Assembly: GCF_001180325.1 (NCBI RefSeq)
Contig: NZ_CVSZ01000035.1
Span: 310,001 to 374,000 of the forward strand
Origin: Prochlorococcus marinus
GTDB taxonomy: Bacteria > Cyanobacteriota > Cyanobacteriia > PCC-6307 > Cyanobiaceae
Length of the DNA stretch: 64,000 nt
Reading direction: 5' to 3'
Shown: one piece after another, positions 8,985-17,095 of the stretch
Layout of the letters: each line of letters opens with the position of its first letter
How positions within the stretch are numbered: the first letter of the stretch is position 1
Program-made: the position numbers and the translations under genes
Notes under the pieces: model-generated
The model's input: the letters and a program-made list of their open reading frames with translations, nothing else
Databases searched by the model: none
What the model was told of the DNA's origin: nothing

Positions 8985-9275
8985 TTGGCTGTAGATCGAG
9001 AACTTTTAAAAGAAGTTACCCAAGAACTTTGGAATACCATAAAAAAACTAAGACCTGAAATAGATCGGCAAACTCGACTTCAATTAGTTTTAAAGGCTTT
9101 ATTAACTATTGGAGATTTACCAGATCAAATGCAAGCTGCCATGGTAGTAGGTGTTTGCGCAGAAATGGATAAAAGTGATGCTGATAATATTGAAACTAAT
9201 TCACAAACTAAAGATTCAAGCGGAGTTGATACTTCTACGGGCAGAAAAGTAGTTAGAAGAAGTTCAGCTAAATAA
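8985..9275 (+). CDS. Conserved cyanobacterial hypothetical, 96 aa
   Basis: Starts at TTG 8985 (AVDRELLKEVTQELWNTIKK). The first 65 residues are helical with LPDQMQAAMVVGVCAEM, conserved in marine picocyanobacteria as I recall them. The C-terminal 30 residues are low-complexity and end in a basic RKVVRRSSAK tail, suggesting disorder or nucleic-acid contact. Function unknown. Confidence 0.65.
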   Translation: MAVDRELLKEVTQELWNTIKKLRPEIDRQTRLQLVLKALLTIGDLPDQMQAAMVVGVCAEMDKSDADNIETNSQTKDSSGVDTSTGRKVVRRSSAK

Positions 9276-9286
9276 ACCTTAAACGA

Positions 9287-9490
9287 TCATCCCTTAATTT
9301 TCTTTGATTCGTTTTTATTAAGTCTATTGAATAGGTAATATGAAATTACAAGTAAGAGAGGAACGAATATTGAATGTAAAGTCATCATTAATTCTGTTTG
9401 GCCCATTCCTATAAGATTTGACTCGTTTGGAAGTTGTTCTGACCAAGTGCCAACTAAATGCCAAGCTTGAGGAATTGATAAGAAAAACAT
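9287..9490 (-). CDS. Small membrane protein, 67 aa
   Basis: Hypothetical protein with one clear membrane helix near residues 36-55 (LMMTLHSIFVPLLLVISYYL) and a basic C-terminus (NRLNKNESKKIKG). It converges on the 96-aa gene with an 11-base gap. No family recognised. Confidence 0.6.
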   Translation of the reverse strand: MFFLSIPQAWHLVGTWSEQLPNESNLIGMGQTELMMTLHSIFVPLLLVISYYLFNRLNKNESKKIKG

Positions 9491-9606
9491 ATAAGAGCTA
9501 TAAGTTAAGTTTATGTTCAGGTAAAGAATATCATTATTGAAAGTTTTTGCTTTCTTTATTGTTATTTCTTAACTAAGTATTTGTAGAGTTATAAAAAGAA
9601 CTTGAT

Positions 9607-11136
9607 TCATAAATTTATTTTCTTAAGAAGAGTTTTAAATTCTTTTTTACCAATAATTTGCTCAGCTGCGTAAGCGCCACTTGCTGAAACAGCAGGAATT
9701 CCAATACCTGGAAATGTACTTGCACCGCAAGTAAATAAATTTTTCACTGGAGTTTTGCAGCCTGGGAAAAGACCTTTTGCTGCAGATAATGCAGGGCCGT
9801 AACTACCGCAATAGGTATTGGTAAATTTTTTATGAGTGATTGGGGTTCCTAGCATCTTCAAATCAATCCTTTCATCTATATCAGGGATGAATTTTCGCAC
9901 TGCATTAAGGAATATTGAACATCTTTCTTCTTTCAAATTTCTATATTCTAATTCCTTTGGATTTAGGTTTTCCCAAATTTCCCAAGGTTCATTTGCGGGA
10001 GTATATCCATGAAGAACATGTTTTCCTTTAGGGGCCATATTTTTATCTAAAACAGATGGGATTGAAAATACAGCTATATTTCTTTCTGCGGTTATACCTT
10101 TTTCCCAATCATCAACATGTATCGCATGTATTGGCAAATTTTCAAGACCATCAGCATCAAAACCTAGATGTATATGAAGGAAAGAATCACATTTATTAGG
10201 GTTCAATACTTTTGTATTCCATCTTTTTGAAATTTCATTTGGAATTAACTTTTTTAAATTCCAAATATCAGTGTTGGTGACAACAGATTCACAACTATAA
10301 CTAGAACCATTATTAAGAGTTATACCTGTAGCTAAATTTTTATTGAAGTTAATTGTCTTTACTCTCGAAGAAAGAATTAATTCTCCTCCATTTTTTTTAA
10401 ATCCATTAATTAAGGCTTTTACGATAGATTCACTACCTCCTTTGGGGTATTCAAGGTATGAATTTGGTTCAAACCATTCGTTAAATAAAGTAGCCATTGC
10501 AGCTGTATTTGTATCATGCATTGACATACCACTTATCAAAAAGCTCAATAAATCAACCCAATTTCTGAGAAAAGGATCCTCTAGATGATTATTTACTAAA
10601 TTCCCAAAGCCTTTATTAATTTTTGGTATTTGATTGATATTAGGTAAAAATTTTGGTGTTAAATTTATTAGATCTAGGAAATTTATTGATTCGGGAGAAA
10701 AAGAGAGTAATGGTATTTCATTTATTATTTGGCTAAGAGGTTTTATTCCGGAAATAAATGATTCCCATTCTTTAACAGATTTCTCACCTCTTAAAGTTTT
10801 AATTGTTTGTTTAAAAGGTTCTTCCCCCACATCAAGATTAAAATTGCCTTCTGGGACAATTACTTGCCAACCTTTGTATTGAAATAGTTCAACTTCTTCA
10901 TCAAGTAATTTAAGAATTTGCCCTAGGGGATTAGTTGTCGGCCATTTACCTATTCCACTCCACAAGGAAGGACCTGATTCGAAAGTGTAACCATTTCTTT
11001 TGAAACTGTGGGCAACACCTCCTGGCTGGCTATGAGCTTCACAAATAAGTACTTTTTTGCCTGATAATGCGAGAATCGAACCACAACATAATGCCCCTAT
11101 TCCACTACCTACTATTACAACATCGTAGTTTTCCAT
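9607..11136 (-). CDS. FAD-dependent oxidoreductase, CrtISO / phytoene desaturase family
   Basis: A 509-aa flavoprotein. The N-terminal dinucleotide fold is VVIVGSGIGALCCGSILALS, followed by the family motif PGGVAHSFKRNGYTFESGPS. The C-terminal motif is GASTFPGIGIPAVSASGAYA, typical of carotenoid isomerases and desaturases. It may be a carotenoid isomerase (CrtH) or a paralogue acting on another isoprenoid. The opening differs enough from the CrtH I know that I give no symbol. Confidence 0.85.
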   Translation of the reverse strand: MENYDVVIVGSGIGALCCGSILALSGKKVLICEAHSQPGGVAHSFKRNGYTFESGPSLWSGIGKWPTTNPLGQILKLLDEEVELFQYKGWQVIVPEGNFNLDVGEEPFKQTIKTLRGEKSVKEWESFISGIKPLSQIINEIPLLSFSPESINFLDLINLTPKFLPNINQIPKINKGFGNLVNNHLEDPFLRNWVDLLSFLISGMSMHDTNTAAMATLFNEWFEPNSYLEYPKGGSESIVKALINGFKKNGGELILSSRVKTINFNKNLATGITLNNGSSYSCESVVTNTDIWNLKKLIPNEISKRWNTKVLNPNKCDSFLHIHLGFDADGLENLPIHAIHVDDWEKGITAERNIAVFSIPSVLDKNMAPKGKHVLHGYTPANEPWEIWENLNPKELEYRNLKEERCSIFLNAVRKFIPDIDERIDLKMLGTPITHKKFTNTYCGSYGPALSAAKGLFPGCKTPVKNLFTCGASTFPGIGIPAVSASGAYAAEQIIGKKEFKTLLKKINL

Positions 11137-11175
11137 TAAATATTTACTTTACTTTTCTCGCGCAGCTAACTAGTT

Positions 11176-11286
11176 TTAGACAAATGTATTAGTTGAAGTT
11201 GTAATACTAAGTACAACAGCTAAGAAAAATATGTAAGGGACTGCTTTTAAAGGGATGTATCCTTGGCTTTTAGAAATAAAATCCAT
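11176..11286 (-). CDS. 36-aa single-TM microprotein (MDFI type)
   Basis: ATG at 11286 opens MDFISKSQGYIPLKAVPYIF with the helix IFFLAVVLSITTSTNTFV. An in-frame ATG at 11343 would extend it to 55 aa. The N-terminal MDFI plus lysine pattern recurs in the microprotein at 18365-18460. Small TM peptide of unknown role. Confidence 0.5.
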   Translation of the reverse strand: MDFISKSQGYIPLKAVPYIFFLAVVLSITTSTNTFV

Positions 11287-11458
11287 TAATTTAGTTACTT
11301 TATGTAAATATAATAACGAGATCTTGTTCCTTATGTGTGCCATAAAATTATTTTTTTGGAAATATTTTGAAATAAAGAAATCTTTTTGGAGATATTTTTA
11401 ACAAAGAACATTTTTTATAGAGTTATCTTAGTATTTGATTCTTAGATTAAAATCTATT

Positions 11459-11944
11459 ATGAAACAATTTCCTGATATTAATGAGATAAAACTATTAGAA
11501 AAAAATTCCCAAAAAAATGGTAGTGGAATTGCATATAAGGAATTGTTAGGAATATGGAAGTTTAAGTATGTATGGGGAAAGGAGTCAGATGAAATCAAAA
11601 ATATACCCAGTTCGATTCTCCAAGTATTGTCGGCAAGACTCGAACTGAAAAGTAAAAATAAAGAGGATCAAATAAATTATGAAATAAAAAATTCAATTAA
11701 TTTCGGATTATTAAATATCACTTTTATAGGCAACGCAGAATTAAAAGGGATTAGACCTTTATTGGCTTTCTATTTTGAAGAATTAAAAATTAGTATTAGT
11801 AGTTTTCCTATATTTAATAAGGAATTAAAAAAACCAGAAGATAAAAGAATGCCTTTTTTCTCACTTGTAGGAATTAGTACTGAAGATAATTGGTTGTGTG
11901 CTCGAGGCAGAGGCGGAGGGCTTGCAATATGGGTTAAGTCTTAA
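11459..11944 (+). CDS. PAP/fibrillin-like protein, tentative
   Basis: I chose the ATG at 11459 over a TTG 24 bases upstream. The 161-aa product contains ELLGIWKFKYVWGK, FGLLNITFIGNAELKGIRPL and the ending TEDNWLCARGRGGGLAIW. This resembles the lipocalin-like beta-barrel of plastid lipid-associated (PAP/fibrillin) proteins, which bind lipids near thylakoids. The match is by eye. It converges on the Nif11-like gene with a 1-base gap. Confidence 0.5.
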   Translation: MKQFPDINEIKLLEKNSQKNGSGIAYKELLGIWKFKYVWGKESDEIKNIPSSILQVLSARLELKSKNKEDQINYEIKNSINFGLLNITFIGNAELKGIRPLLAFYFEELKISISSFPIFNKELKKPEDKRMPFFSLVGISTEDNWLCARGRGGGLAIWVKS

Positions 11945-11945
11945 T

Positions 11946-12161
11946 TTAGTGGTATTCTCCTGGATGATCTACCTTTCTTACGGTAACTTTATCAACTTTT
12001 TGTCCATTAAATCTTAAGAGATCATCTCCTGAAAAGTCATAACCTAAGCTTTGACCTATTAGGGCTACATCATCTGCTGTAGAGGATGTCGTAACCTGCT
12101 TTTTTAATTCTTCATCAGATTGCATCTTAATTAAAAATTTTCTTATTTCAGAAAAACTCAT
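11946..12161 (-). CDS. Nif11-domain peptide
   Basis: A 71-aa protein with the Nif11 pattern: MSFSEIRKFLIKMQSDEELK, then a helical pair (TADDVALIGQSLGYDFSGDD). Nif11-like leaders precede modified peptides (prochlorosins) in some picocyanobacteria, but here there is no cysteine-rich core and no LanM or other modifying enzyme nearby. The tail VTVRKVDHPGEYH does not look like a lanthipeptide core. It is probably a stand-alone member of the family. Confidence 0.75.
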   Translation of the reverse strand: MSFSEIRKFLIKMQSDEELKKQVTTSSTADDVALIGQSLGYDFSGDDLLRFNGQKVDKVTVRKVDHPGEYH

Positions 12162-12252
12162 TACTAGAATTTGATTGATTGATGTTAAAGAAATTTATAA
12201 AATCTTTTTCTTAGCAAGAACAAGATAAATAGATAATCATTATACTATTTTT

Positions 12253-12570
12253 ATGACTTACTTATTCCTATATATAGTTGGCATAATTTTAATATGGTGG
12301 ATATATCGTGTCGGTTGGCTTGAGGCGCTCAAAACAGTAGTTAAAGTTATAGTCCCCTCAGCGCTTATTATTTTATTTAACATAAAAGCCGGAAGATTAC
12401 TTTTTAAAAGTCCTGTAGTCGGATTATTAAGCGCTTTGCCTACCTCTATTTTTATTTTTAGAGGTTCATTACCTTTAGTTAGTTATATAAATAACTGGAT
12501 TGAAAATAAAATAAATAATTATGATGATTCGGAAGTTATAGATACTGATTCTGTGCCTTTAGATGATTAA
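12253..12570 (+). CDS. Membrane protein, 105 aa
   Basis: Hypothetical protein with two or three hydrophobic stretches: LFLYIVGIILIWWIY at the N-terminus, VVKVIVPSALIILFNI, and LLSALPTSIFIFRG, followed by an acidic tail ending DTDSVPLDD. No known domain. It converges on the 130-aa gene with a 1-base gap. Confidence 0.6.
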   Translation: MTYLFLYIVGIILIWWIYRVGWLEALKTVVKVIVPSALIILFNIKAGRLLFKSPVVGLLSALPTSIFIFRGSLPLVSYINNWIENKINNYDDSEVIDTDSVPLDD

Positions 12571-12571
12571 T

Positions 12572-12964
12572 TTAATCAAATCCAAGAAATAATTCTTTGT
12601 GTACAACAAGAACATCAAATAAAGTTGTTCCATGAATAGGATTTAATGGGATTTTGTCTATATTTAATGCTTCTGCGCAAATTAAATGAGCATCCCATTT
12701 TGTATTGTGATCACTTATTTCGATTGACCACTCAATTACTTTATTAAAATGATCTGGCATCTCCGAACCAATTTTTCTGCAAATTTGACATAGAACTGAC
12801 AAAAGAGGAGGTTTTGATGGCCTTTTTAAATCTTTAATAAGACTAGGTTGTGTAAAAACACTTGTATAGCGGATGTAGTCTATCAATTCATATTCCTCTT
12901 TAGTAAGAGCTGCTTTATCTAATGCTCTTTCAAATTCGTCTATGGGGGTTATGGGCCTATCCAA
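12572..12964 (-). CDS. Conserved cyanobacterial hypothetical, 130 aa
   Basis: Soluble helical protein from a TTG start at 12964. Landmarks are PPLLSVLCQICRKIGSEMP, a tryptophan-rich middle (VIEWSIEISDHNTKWDAH) and GTTLFDVLVVHKELFLGFD at the end. It begins 4 bases after the tatA stop and is likely co-transcribed with it. No function is assigned. Confidence 0.65.
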   Translation of the reverse strand: MDRPITPIDEFERALDKAALTKEEYELIDYIRYTSVFTQPSLIKDLKRPSKPPLLSVLCQICRKIGSEMPDHFNKVIEWSIEISDHNTKWDAHLICAEALNIDKIPLNPIHGTTLFDVLVVHKELFLGFD

Positions 12965-12968
12965 GATA

Positions 12969-13229
12969 TTATTTTTTGCTGTTTTCTGAATCTATTTTTT
13001 CTTGATTAATTTCATTTGTTTGATTGCTTTCTATAGATTTAGGAGATTCATCTTCTTCGTTCATAACTTGGTCGATTTCATTTTGAAATTCATTCGATGC
13101 TTTTTTAAGACTTTTCAAAGTTTTACCAAGCTGTTTCCCTAATTCTGGAAGCTTTTTTGGACCAAAAATTAAAAGAGCTAAGATAAGTATTACAGTAACT
13201 TCAGGCAAACCTACACCAAAAATATTCAT
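12969..13229 (-). CDS. tatA: Sec-independent translocase subunit TatA/E
   Basis: Tat pathway pore subunit that moves folded proteins across the membrane. The protein has the standard short TM (PEVTVILILALLIFGPKKLP), the amphipathic helix GKQLGKTLKSLKKASNEFQ, then an acidic disordered tail. At 86 aa it is the usual size. It is followed by the 130-aa hypothetical. Confidence 0.93.
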   Translation of the reverse strand: MNIFGVGLPEVTVILILALLIFGPKKLPELGKQLGKTLKSLKKASNEFQNEIDQVMNEEDESPKSIESNQTNEINQEKIDSENSKK

Positions 13230-13319
13230 AAATGATAACTATTTAACTAATTAGGAAATCTACTATTAAATATAGTCAAATCATGTGAAAATTTCATTCT
13301 CGGAAGAGCTTTTTTAATA

Positions 13320-13457
13320 TTAAAAAATTTTGAAAAATATTATTGTTATTAATACTCCTTTAAAGAAAACTAACCAAAGTAATTGATAATCACTCAATTT
13401 GAATTTTTTTTGGTACCAATTTATAAGAGTTTTATGTTTCTCTATTAATTTTCTCAT
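13320..13457 (-). CDS. 45-aa single-TM microprotein
   Basis: ATG at 13457 opens MRKLIEKHKTLINWYQKKFK, followed by LSDYQLLWLVFFKGVLITII and FFKIF. The basic amphipathic start and single membrane helix look like a genuine small protein, and the NWYQKKFKLSDY block resembles small membrane proteins I recall from Prochlorococcus. Function unknown. Confidence 0.58.
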   Translation of the reverse strand: MRKLIEKHKTLINWYQKKFKLSDYQLLWLVFFKGVLITIIFFKIF

Positions 13458-13619
13458 TTTCACCGAGATAATTTTTACTATCACTTACTTTATCTTAATT
13501 TCTTTTATTATTATTTTATAGAAATCCTACATTCAATCCATAATAGATTATTCTATTAGATTTTAATCTTTTCTAAATTATTGAAACTATTCGCTAAATA
13601 TCTACCTTCTTAAAAAAAA

Positions 13620-13859
13620 ATGAAGTACTTATTTGTTGTTTTTTATCTATTCTTTCTAATTTATCCAGCTAAAGCCGTTACCACAAAAATGTTTAAAGTA
13701 TTGGATACTTGTGCAAGATATCGACTCGGTGAGATTAATGCTAATGAGGCTATAGAAAAACTAAAATTAAAATTAACGAATTCTTCCACTAGTCAGCCAA
13801 AGGACTTAGTAAAAAAATATTGCTCAGTATTTACTCCAAATGAAAAAATTGAATTTTAA
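13620..13859 (+). CDS. Small secreted protein, 79 aa
   Basis: Begins with a signal peptide, MKYLFVVFYLFFLIYPAKA, with a likely cut after AKA at residue 19. The mature part contains two cysteines (VLDTCARYRLG and KKYCSVF) that could form a disulfide. This suits a periplasmic protein. No domain is recognised. Confidence 0.62.
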   Translation: MKYLFVVFYLFFLIYPAKAVTTKMFKVLDTCARYRLGEINANEAIEKLKLKLTNSSTSQPKDLVKKYCSVFTPNEKIEF

Positions 13860-13875
13860 TCTTAGCAATATATAT

Positions 13876-14010
13876 TTAATTATTCTTTTTTGAATAACCT
13901 TTAGCTTTGTTTCTTATTTCTTTAACTTTTTTAAAGTTAGTTATTTTTAAGTTAAAAATAACTCCCAAAAAAAGAATAAGAAATAAAAAAGTATAAATTA
14001 TTAATTCCAT
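13876..14010 (-). CDS. 44-aa single-TM microprotein
   Basis: ATG at 14010 opens MELIIYTFLFLILFLGVIFN, then LKITNFKKVKEIRNKAKGYS and KKNN. An N-terminal membrane helix with a strongly basic tail. The frame converges on the 79-aa gene with a 16-base gap. Function unknown. Confidence 0.52.
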   Translation of the reverse strand: MELIIYTFLFLILFLGVIFNLKITNFKKVKEIRNKAKGYSKKNN

Positions 14011-14174
14011 ATTATTGAATTAATAAATTCACCATATTTAAATTCACCCTAGTTTATTTCAATAATTTTTTAGTATCTTATAAAACAAAAAAACTGACTT
14101 TAATATCAGTTATTTCCTTTAAGGTCACAAAAAAAACATTTTAACCTCTAATATGGAATTTTATAATATTAATT

Positions 14175-14624
14175 GTGCAGATTGGAGATAAAATTCCAGA
14201 ATTTTCTTTACTGGATCAAAATGGAGTTAAAAGATCAAATAAGGGTTTGAAAAATCCCCTTGTTTTGTTTTTTTATCCAAAAGATGATACGCCGGGTTGC
14301 ACTATAGAAGTTTGCGGATTTAGAGATAAATATGACTTATTTAAAGTATTAGGTGCACAAGTTTGGGGTGTAAGTAATGGAAGTACCTCAAGTCATTTGG
14401 CATTTGCTAATAAAAATAAATTACAATATCCATTACTTTGTGATACGAATGACTCTCTTAGGAAAACTTTTAAAGTTCCTAAAGTATTAGGTTTTATGGA
14501 TGGTAGGGTAACTTACGTTATTGATCGCAAAGGGACAGTTAGGCATATTTTTAGAGATTTATTGAATGGTCCTGAACACATTAAAGAGGCTATTAGAGTA
14601 CTTAAGGAAATTCAAAATCAATAA
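14175..14624 (+). CDS. bcp: Peroxiredoxin Q/BCP
   Basis: Thiol peroxidase that reduces hydrogen peroxide and lipid peroxides using thioredoxin. FFYPKDDTPGCTIEVCGFRD carries the peroxidatic Cys42 and resolving Cys47 of the PrxQ class. The 149-aa length is full. It starts with GTG at 14175. Confidence 0.95.
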   Translation: MQIGDKIPEFSLLDQNGVKRSNKGLKNPLVLFFYPKDDTPGCTIEVCGFRDKYDLFKVLGAQVWGVSNGSTSSHLAFANKNKLQYPLLCDTNDSLRKTFKVPKVLGFMDGRVTYVIDRKGTVRHIFRDLLNGPEHIKEAIRVLKEIQNQ

Positions 14625-14691
14625 ATTATTATTCAAAGAATTTTAGATTAATGAATTTTGTTTTATTATAGTTTCAGCTTTTTTTTAATAT

Positions 14692-14964
14692 ATGGAGAAA
14701 ATGGGAATGCAGGCTGTTGATCTTGCTATTCAAAATGGAGTGGATCTTGACGGTACTCCAATACCTCAAAAAATGCTAGATCTATACAATAGAATTATGG
14801 ATGAGGAGAATAAAAGACAAAGGAGTGGTGTTAAAAAATCAATGAGAAATAGATGCGTCAAAACTGGTTCTAAGCATTTTGATAAAGAAACATTGAATCA
14901 ATTATTAATAGATTCGGGATGGGAAGGTCTTAAAGAAAAGGAAATTTTATTTTTTTACAACTAA
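14692..14964 (+). CDS. Conserved hypothetical protein, 90 aa
   Basis: Soluble protein starting MEKMGMQAVDLAIQNGVDLD, with a central charged helix (MDEENKRQRSGVKKSMRNR) and HFDKETLNQLLIDSGWEGLK near the end. I associate this with small Prochlorococcus/Synechococcus proteins of unknown role. No motif points to a function. Confidence 0.6.
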   Translation: MEKMGMQAVDLAIQNGVDLDGTPIPQKMLDLYNRIMDEENKRQRSGVKKSMRNRCVKTGSKHFDKETLNQLLIDSGWEGLKEKEILFFYN

Positions 14965-15064
14965 AAAAATTTTTTAATTATCTTAAAAATCATTTATTGT
15001 AATTATTTATTTAAATTAAGAAACTGAAAACTAATTAAATATTTTTTAGATCTAATTTTTTGAA

Positions 15065-15409
15065 TTATTTAAACCATCCTTTTTTTTCAGAGGAAATTAT
15101 TTTCTCTTTTTCAGCTTTTGTTTTATTACTTGCTTTTTTGTATGCCAAGTTTGCTTCTATAACTGTAACTATTGATATAAAAAAAAGACCAGAAATTCCA
15201 ATTATTTGTTCACTTTGAGAGGGTTCTGAATCTCCTTGTAAAAAAAAACCTAAAGCGAACCATGCAGTACTAGCAGTGATGGTATAAAAGTAGGGTTTCC
15301 ATCTTCTTTGATATAAGTAACCCGATCCTAAACCAGGAAGAAAGTTTAAAAAAGATGCTACCCACCCTTTTGAAGATGCAAGTATTTCGTCTCTTGAGGG
15401 ATAAGACAT
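15065..15409 (-). CDS. Membrane protein, 114 aa
   Basis: Hypothetical with GWVASFLNFLPGLGSGYLYQRRW, a pattern seen in small multi-TM proteins related to TM2 domains, then two helices (FYTITASTAWFALGFF and GISGLFFISIVTVIEANLA) and a lysine-rich tail. The next tiny gene at 15415 lies immediately upstream on the same strand (5 bases), suggesting an operon. Confidence 0.62.
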   Translation of the reverse strand: MSYPSRDEILASSKGWVASFLNFLPGLGSGYLYQRRWKPYFYTITASTAWFALGFFLQGDSEPSQSEQIIGISGLFFISIVTVIEANLAYKKASNKTKAEKEKIISSEKKGWFK

Positions 15410-15414
15410 TTATT

Positions 15415-15519
15415 TTAGGTATTTATTAAATGTGAATTTATATAAGCAAAAGATATTGCTGCACAAATTACCCAACTAAAGGGTAAGAACATTCTTATTT
15501 TTTCTTTATTATTATTCAT
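15415..15519 (-). CDS. 34-aa microprotein, possible membrane peptide
   Basis: ATG at 15519 opens MNNNKEKIRMFLPFSWVICA and AISFAYINSHLINT. It has one moderately hydrophobic helix. Its stop lies 5 bases before the start of the 114-aa gene, which supports co-transcription. Confidence 0.45.
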   Translation of the reverse strand: MNNNKEKIRMFLPFSWVICAAISFAYINSHLINT

Positions 15520-15584
15520 TTTTTAATTATGGAAAATATTTTTAAAATCTGTGGATTTTATAGATACCTTAAAACTAGAAGAAT

Positions 15585-15612
15585 TAAAAAAGACGGTTTT
15601 AAACCGTCTTTG
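15585..15612 (-). terminator. Terminator after the 78-aa gene
   Basis: AAAGACGGTTT and AAACCGTCTTT (15589-15611) form a perfect 11-bp inverted repeat. Read on the minus strand the hairpin is followed by TTTTTT, directly after the stop of the 78-aa gene. A weaker plus-strand run makes it possibly bidirectional. Confidence 0.85.
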
Positions 15613-15637
15613 AAAAAGTAATTTCTCTAAAAATAAA

Positions 15638-15874
15638 TTATTTATCTTTTGAGGCTGAGAGTACTTTAAGTTCTTTTTTTACTTCTTTTTCTCTCTCTTC
15701 AAGATGTTTTAGTTGAGCTTTAAAAGCATCTTCAAGTCTTACTTTTTGTGTTGTAATTTCATCAAGCTCTTCTTGATGTTGGTTTTTCTTTAACTCCTTC
15801 ATTTCACTATCGGAAATAACATATACAGGGCGATATGAAGGTGTTTCAAAAAGAAGATCAAACATTGAATACAT
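15638..15874 (-). CDS. Conserved picocyanobacterial coiled-coil protein, 78 aa
   Basis: Starts MYSMFDLLFETPSYRPVYVI, then a long charged coiled coil to the end (from about residue 22, SEMKELKKNQHQEELDEI onward). I recall similar short proteins in marine picocyanobacteria and their T4-like phages, but cannot verify this. An ATG three codons downstream (15865) could be the real start. A strong terminator follows. Confidence 0.65.
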   Translation of the reverse strand: MYSMFDLLFETPSYRPVYVISDSEMKELKKNQHQEELDEITTQKVRLEDAFKAQLKHLEEREKEVKKELKVLSASKDK

Positions 15875-15937
15875 AAGTGACCTTTGAATTAGTACAAACT
15901 CAATATCTGATAATTCTTTGGAATATGAAAGGATAAA

Positions 15938-16014
15938 TACCGAAGATATTGATACGGCAAATACACCGAATTTCGGTTTACCTAACTTAACCGCCCAGTA
16001 TTTACCGATCGAAT
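15938..16014. promoter_or_regulatory. Palindromic region between divergent genes
   Basis: Between the 78-aa gene and arfB lies a locally GC-rich patch with ACCGAATTTCGGT, a near-perfect palindrome, and repeated TTTACC/CCG elements around it. It contains no open frame. A shared operator or promoter region for the two divergent genes is the simplest reading. Confidence 0.35.
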
Positions 16015-16078
16015 TTTAAGGTATGTTTTAAAGTATTAAAGAGATGATTCTAAAGATCTAAATCAAAAAGAACTAAAA

Positions 16079-16507
16079 ATGGATTTAAAAATTACTAAAA
16101 CATTAGTAATCCCATCCAACGAAATTAAGTGGCGATTTTCTAGATCCTCCGGTCCTGGAGGACAAAATGTAAATAAAATTGAAAGCAGAGTAGAGATTAT
16201 TTTTAATTTAGAAGATTCCAAAGTATTAAATGATTATCAGAAAGAAATTCTTAAGAGAAACTTGAAAAACAAATTAGTAAATAATAGCTTACGTTTAGCG
16301 GTTCAAGAACATAGAAATCAATTATTAAATAGGCAGCTAGCTTTAATGAAATTTAGTTCAATAATAAAAAATGCTTTAAATAAACCTTTTAAATTAAGAA
16401 AATATACCCAACCCACTAAAGCATCACAAAAGAAAAGAGTTGAGGTTAAGAAAAAACGTGGCGAATTGAAAAAAAGTAGACAAAAAGAAAAAACATATCA
16501 AATATGA
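16079..16507 (+). CDS. arfB: Ribosome-rescue peptidyl-tRNA hydrolase ArfB (YaeJ)
   Basis: Releases stalled ribosomes by hydrolysing peptidyl-tRNA without a stop codon. The GGQ motif sits in SRSSGPGGQNVNKIESRVEI at residues 27-29. The basic C-terminal tail (KKRVEVKKKRGELKKSRQK), which enters the empty mRNA channel, is present. At 142 aa it matches the ArfB size rather than a full release factor. Confidence 0.94.
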   Translation: MDLKITKTLVIPSNEIKWRFSRSSGPGGQNVNKIESRVEIIFNLEDSKVLNDYQKEILKRNLKNKLVNNSLRLAVQEHRNQLLNRQLALMKFSSIIKNALNKPFKLRKYTQPTKASQKKRVEVKKKRGELKKSRQKEKTYQI

Positions 16508-16579
16508 ATAAACTAAATAAATATTTCCCTTGCAAATTTTAATGAAAGCATATTATTAATTTAATTTCATTTTGGATTT

Positions 16580-16828
16580 TTGAATACAACTAACGATTTC
16601 TGGTTAATTGACTCCAATTTTGTAGGGGTGATGCGTTTCTACAAAGATAGGGATAATTCTGATAAATCTATTGATTATATGTTTATTGAAGAAGGAATTA
16701 TTATGGGAATTCATGGAGAAAATCCTCCATTAATGAAAACTAGAAAAAAAATTGTTATTGAAGAAGCAAGAATAATATGGCAAAAATTGTTAAATGAAGG
16801 TTGGCAAAAAACTAATAAAAAATGGTGA
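16580..16828 (+). CDS. DUF1651 family protein
   Basis: An 82-aa protein from a TTG start at 16580. WLIDSNFVGVMRFYKD, the central HGENPPLMKTRKKI and the ending EARIIWQKLLNEGWQKTNKK are the landmarks I associate with DUF1651, a family restricted to marine picocyanobacteria. No function is known. Confidence 0.72.
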   Translation: MNTTNDFWLIDSNFVGVMRFYKDRDNSDKSIDYMFIEEGIIMGIHGENPPLMKTRKKIVIEEARIIWQKLLNEGWQKTNKKW

Positions 16829-16855
16829 GGAAAGTCTACAAAAACTTTTTTAATT

Positions 16856-17020
16856 TCAGAAAATAAATGAACCTTTAGGGTATAGCCTGGAAATTTTTTT
16901 CTGCTGTAAATATTTCTTTTTTTTGATGTCGTTTTCATATCTTCTCAACATCATTAGATAGTTAGTAACTCCAAAAATTATTAAAAAAACAATAAATCTT
17001 ATTCCTGCCTCGAAGTTCAT
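16856..17020 (-). CDS. 54-aa single-TM microprotein
   Basis: ATG at 17020 opens MNFEAGIRFIVFLIIFGVTN, then YLMMLRRYENDIKKKKYLQQ and KKISRLYPKGSFIF. One membrane helix (8-24) is followed by a strongly basic coiled region. The other reading frame on this strand (16711-16938) intrudes into the DUF1651 gene and is less credible. Confidence 0.6.
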   Translation of the reverse strand: MNFEAGIRFIVFLIIFGVTNYLMMLRRYENDIKKKKYLQQKKISRLYPKGSFIF

Positions 17021-17095
17021 ATGAGTATTAAACTTTATTCTAATCTGACAATTACTAATTAAAAATCAATCGGTATTTATATCTAATTAAAACGT

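Noticed and set aside
10634..10882. Frames of 81-82 aa opposite the CrtISO-like gene
   Set aside because: They mirror the coding strand of a well-identified flavoprotein.
16711..16938. A 75-aa minus-strand frame
   Set aside because: It overlaps the DUF1651 gene and the better 54-aa membrane frame; its own sequence is not convincing.
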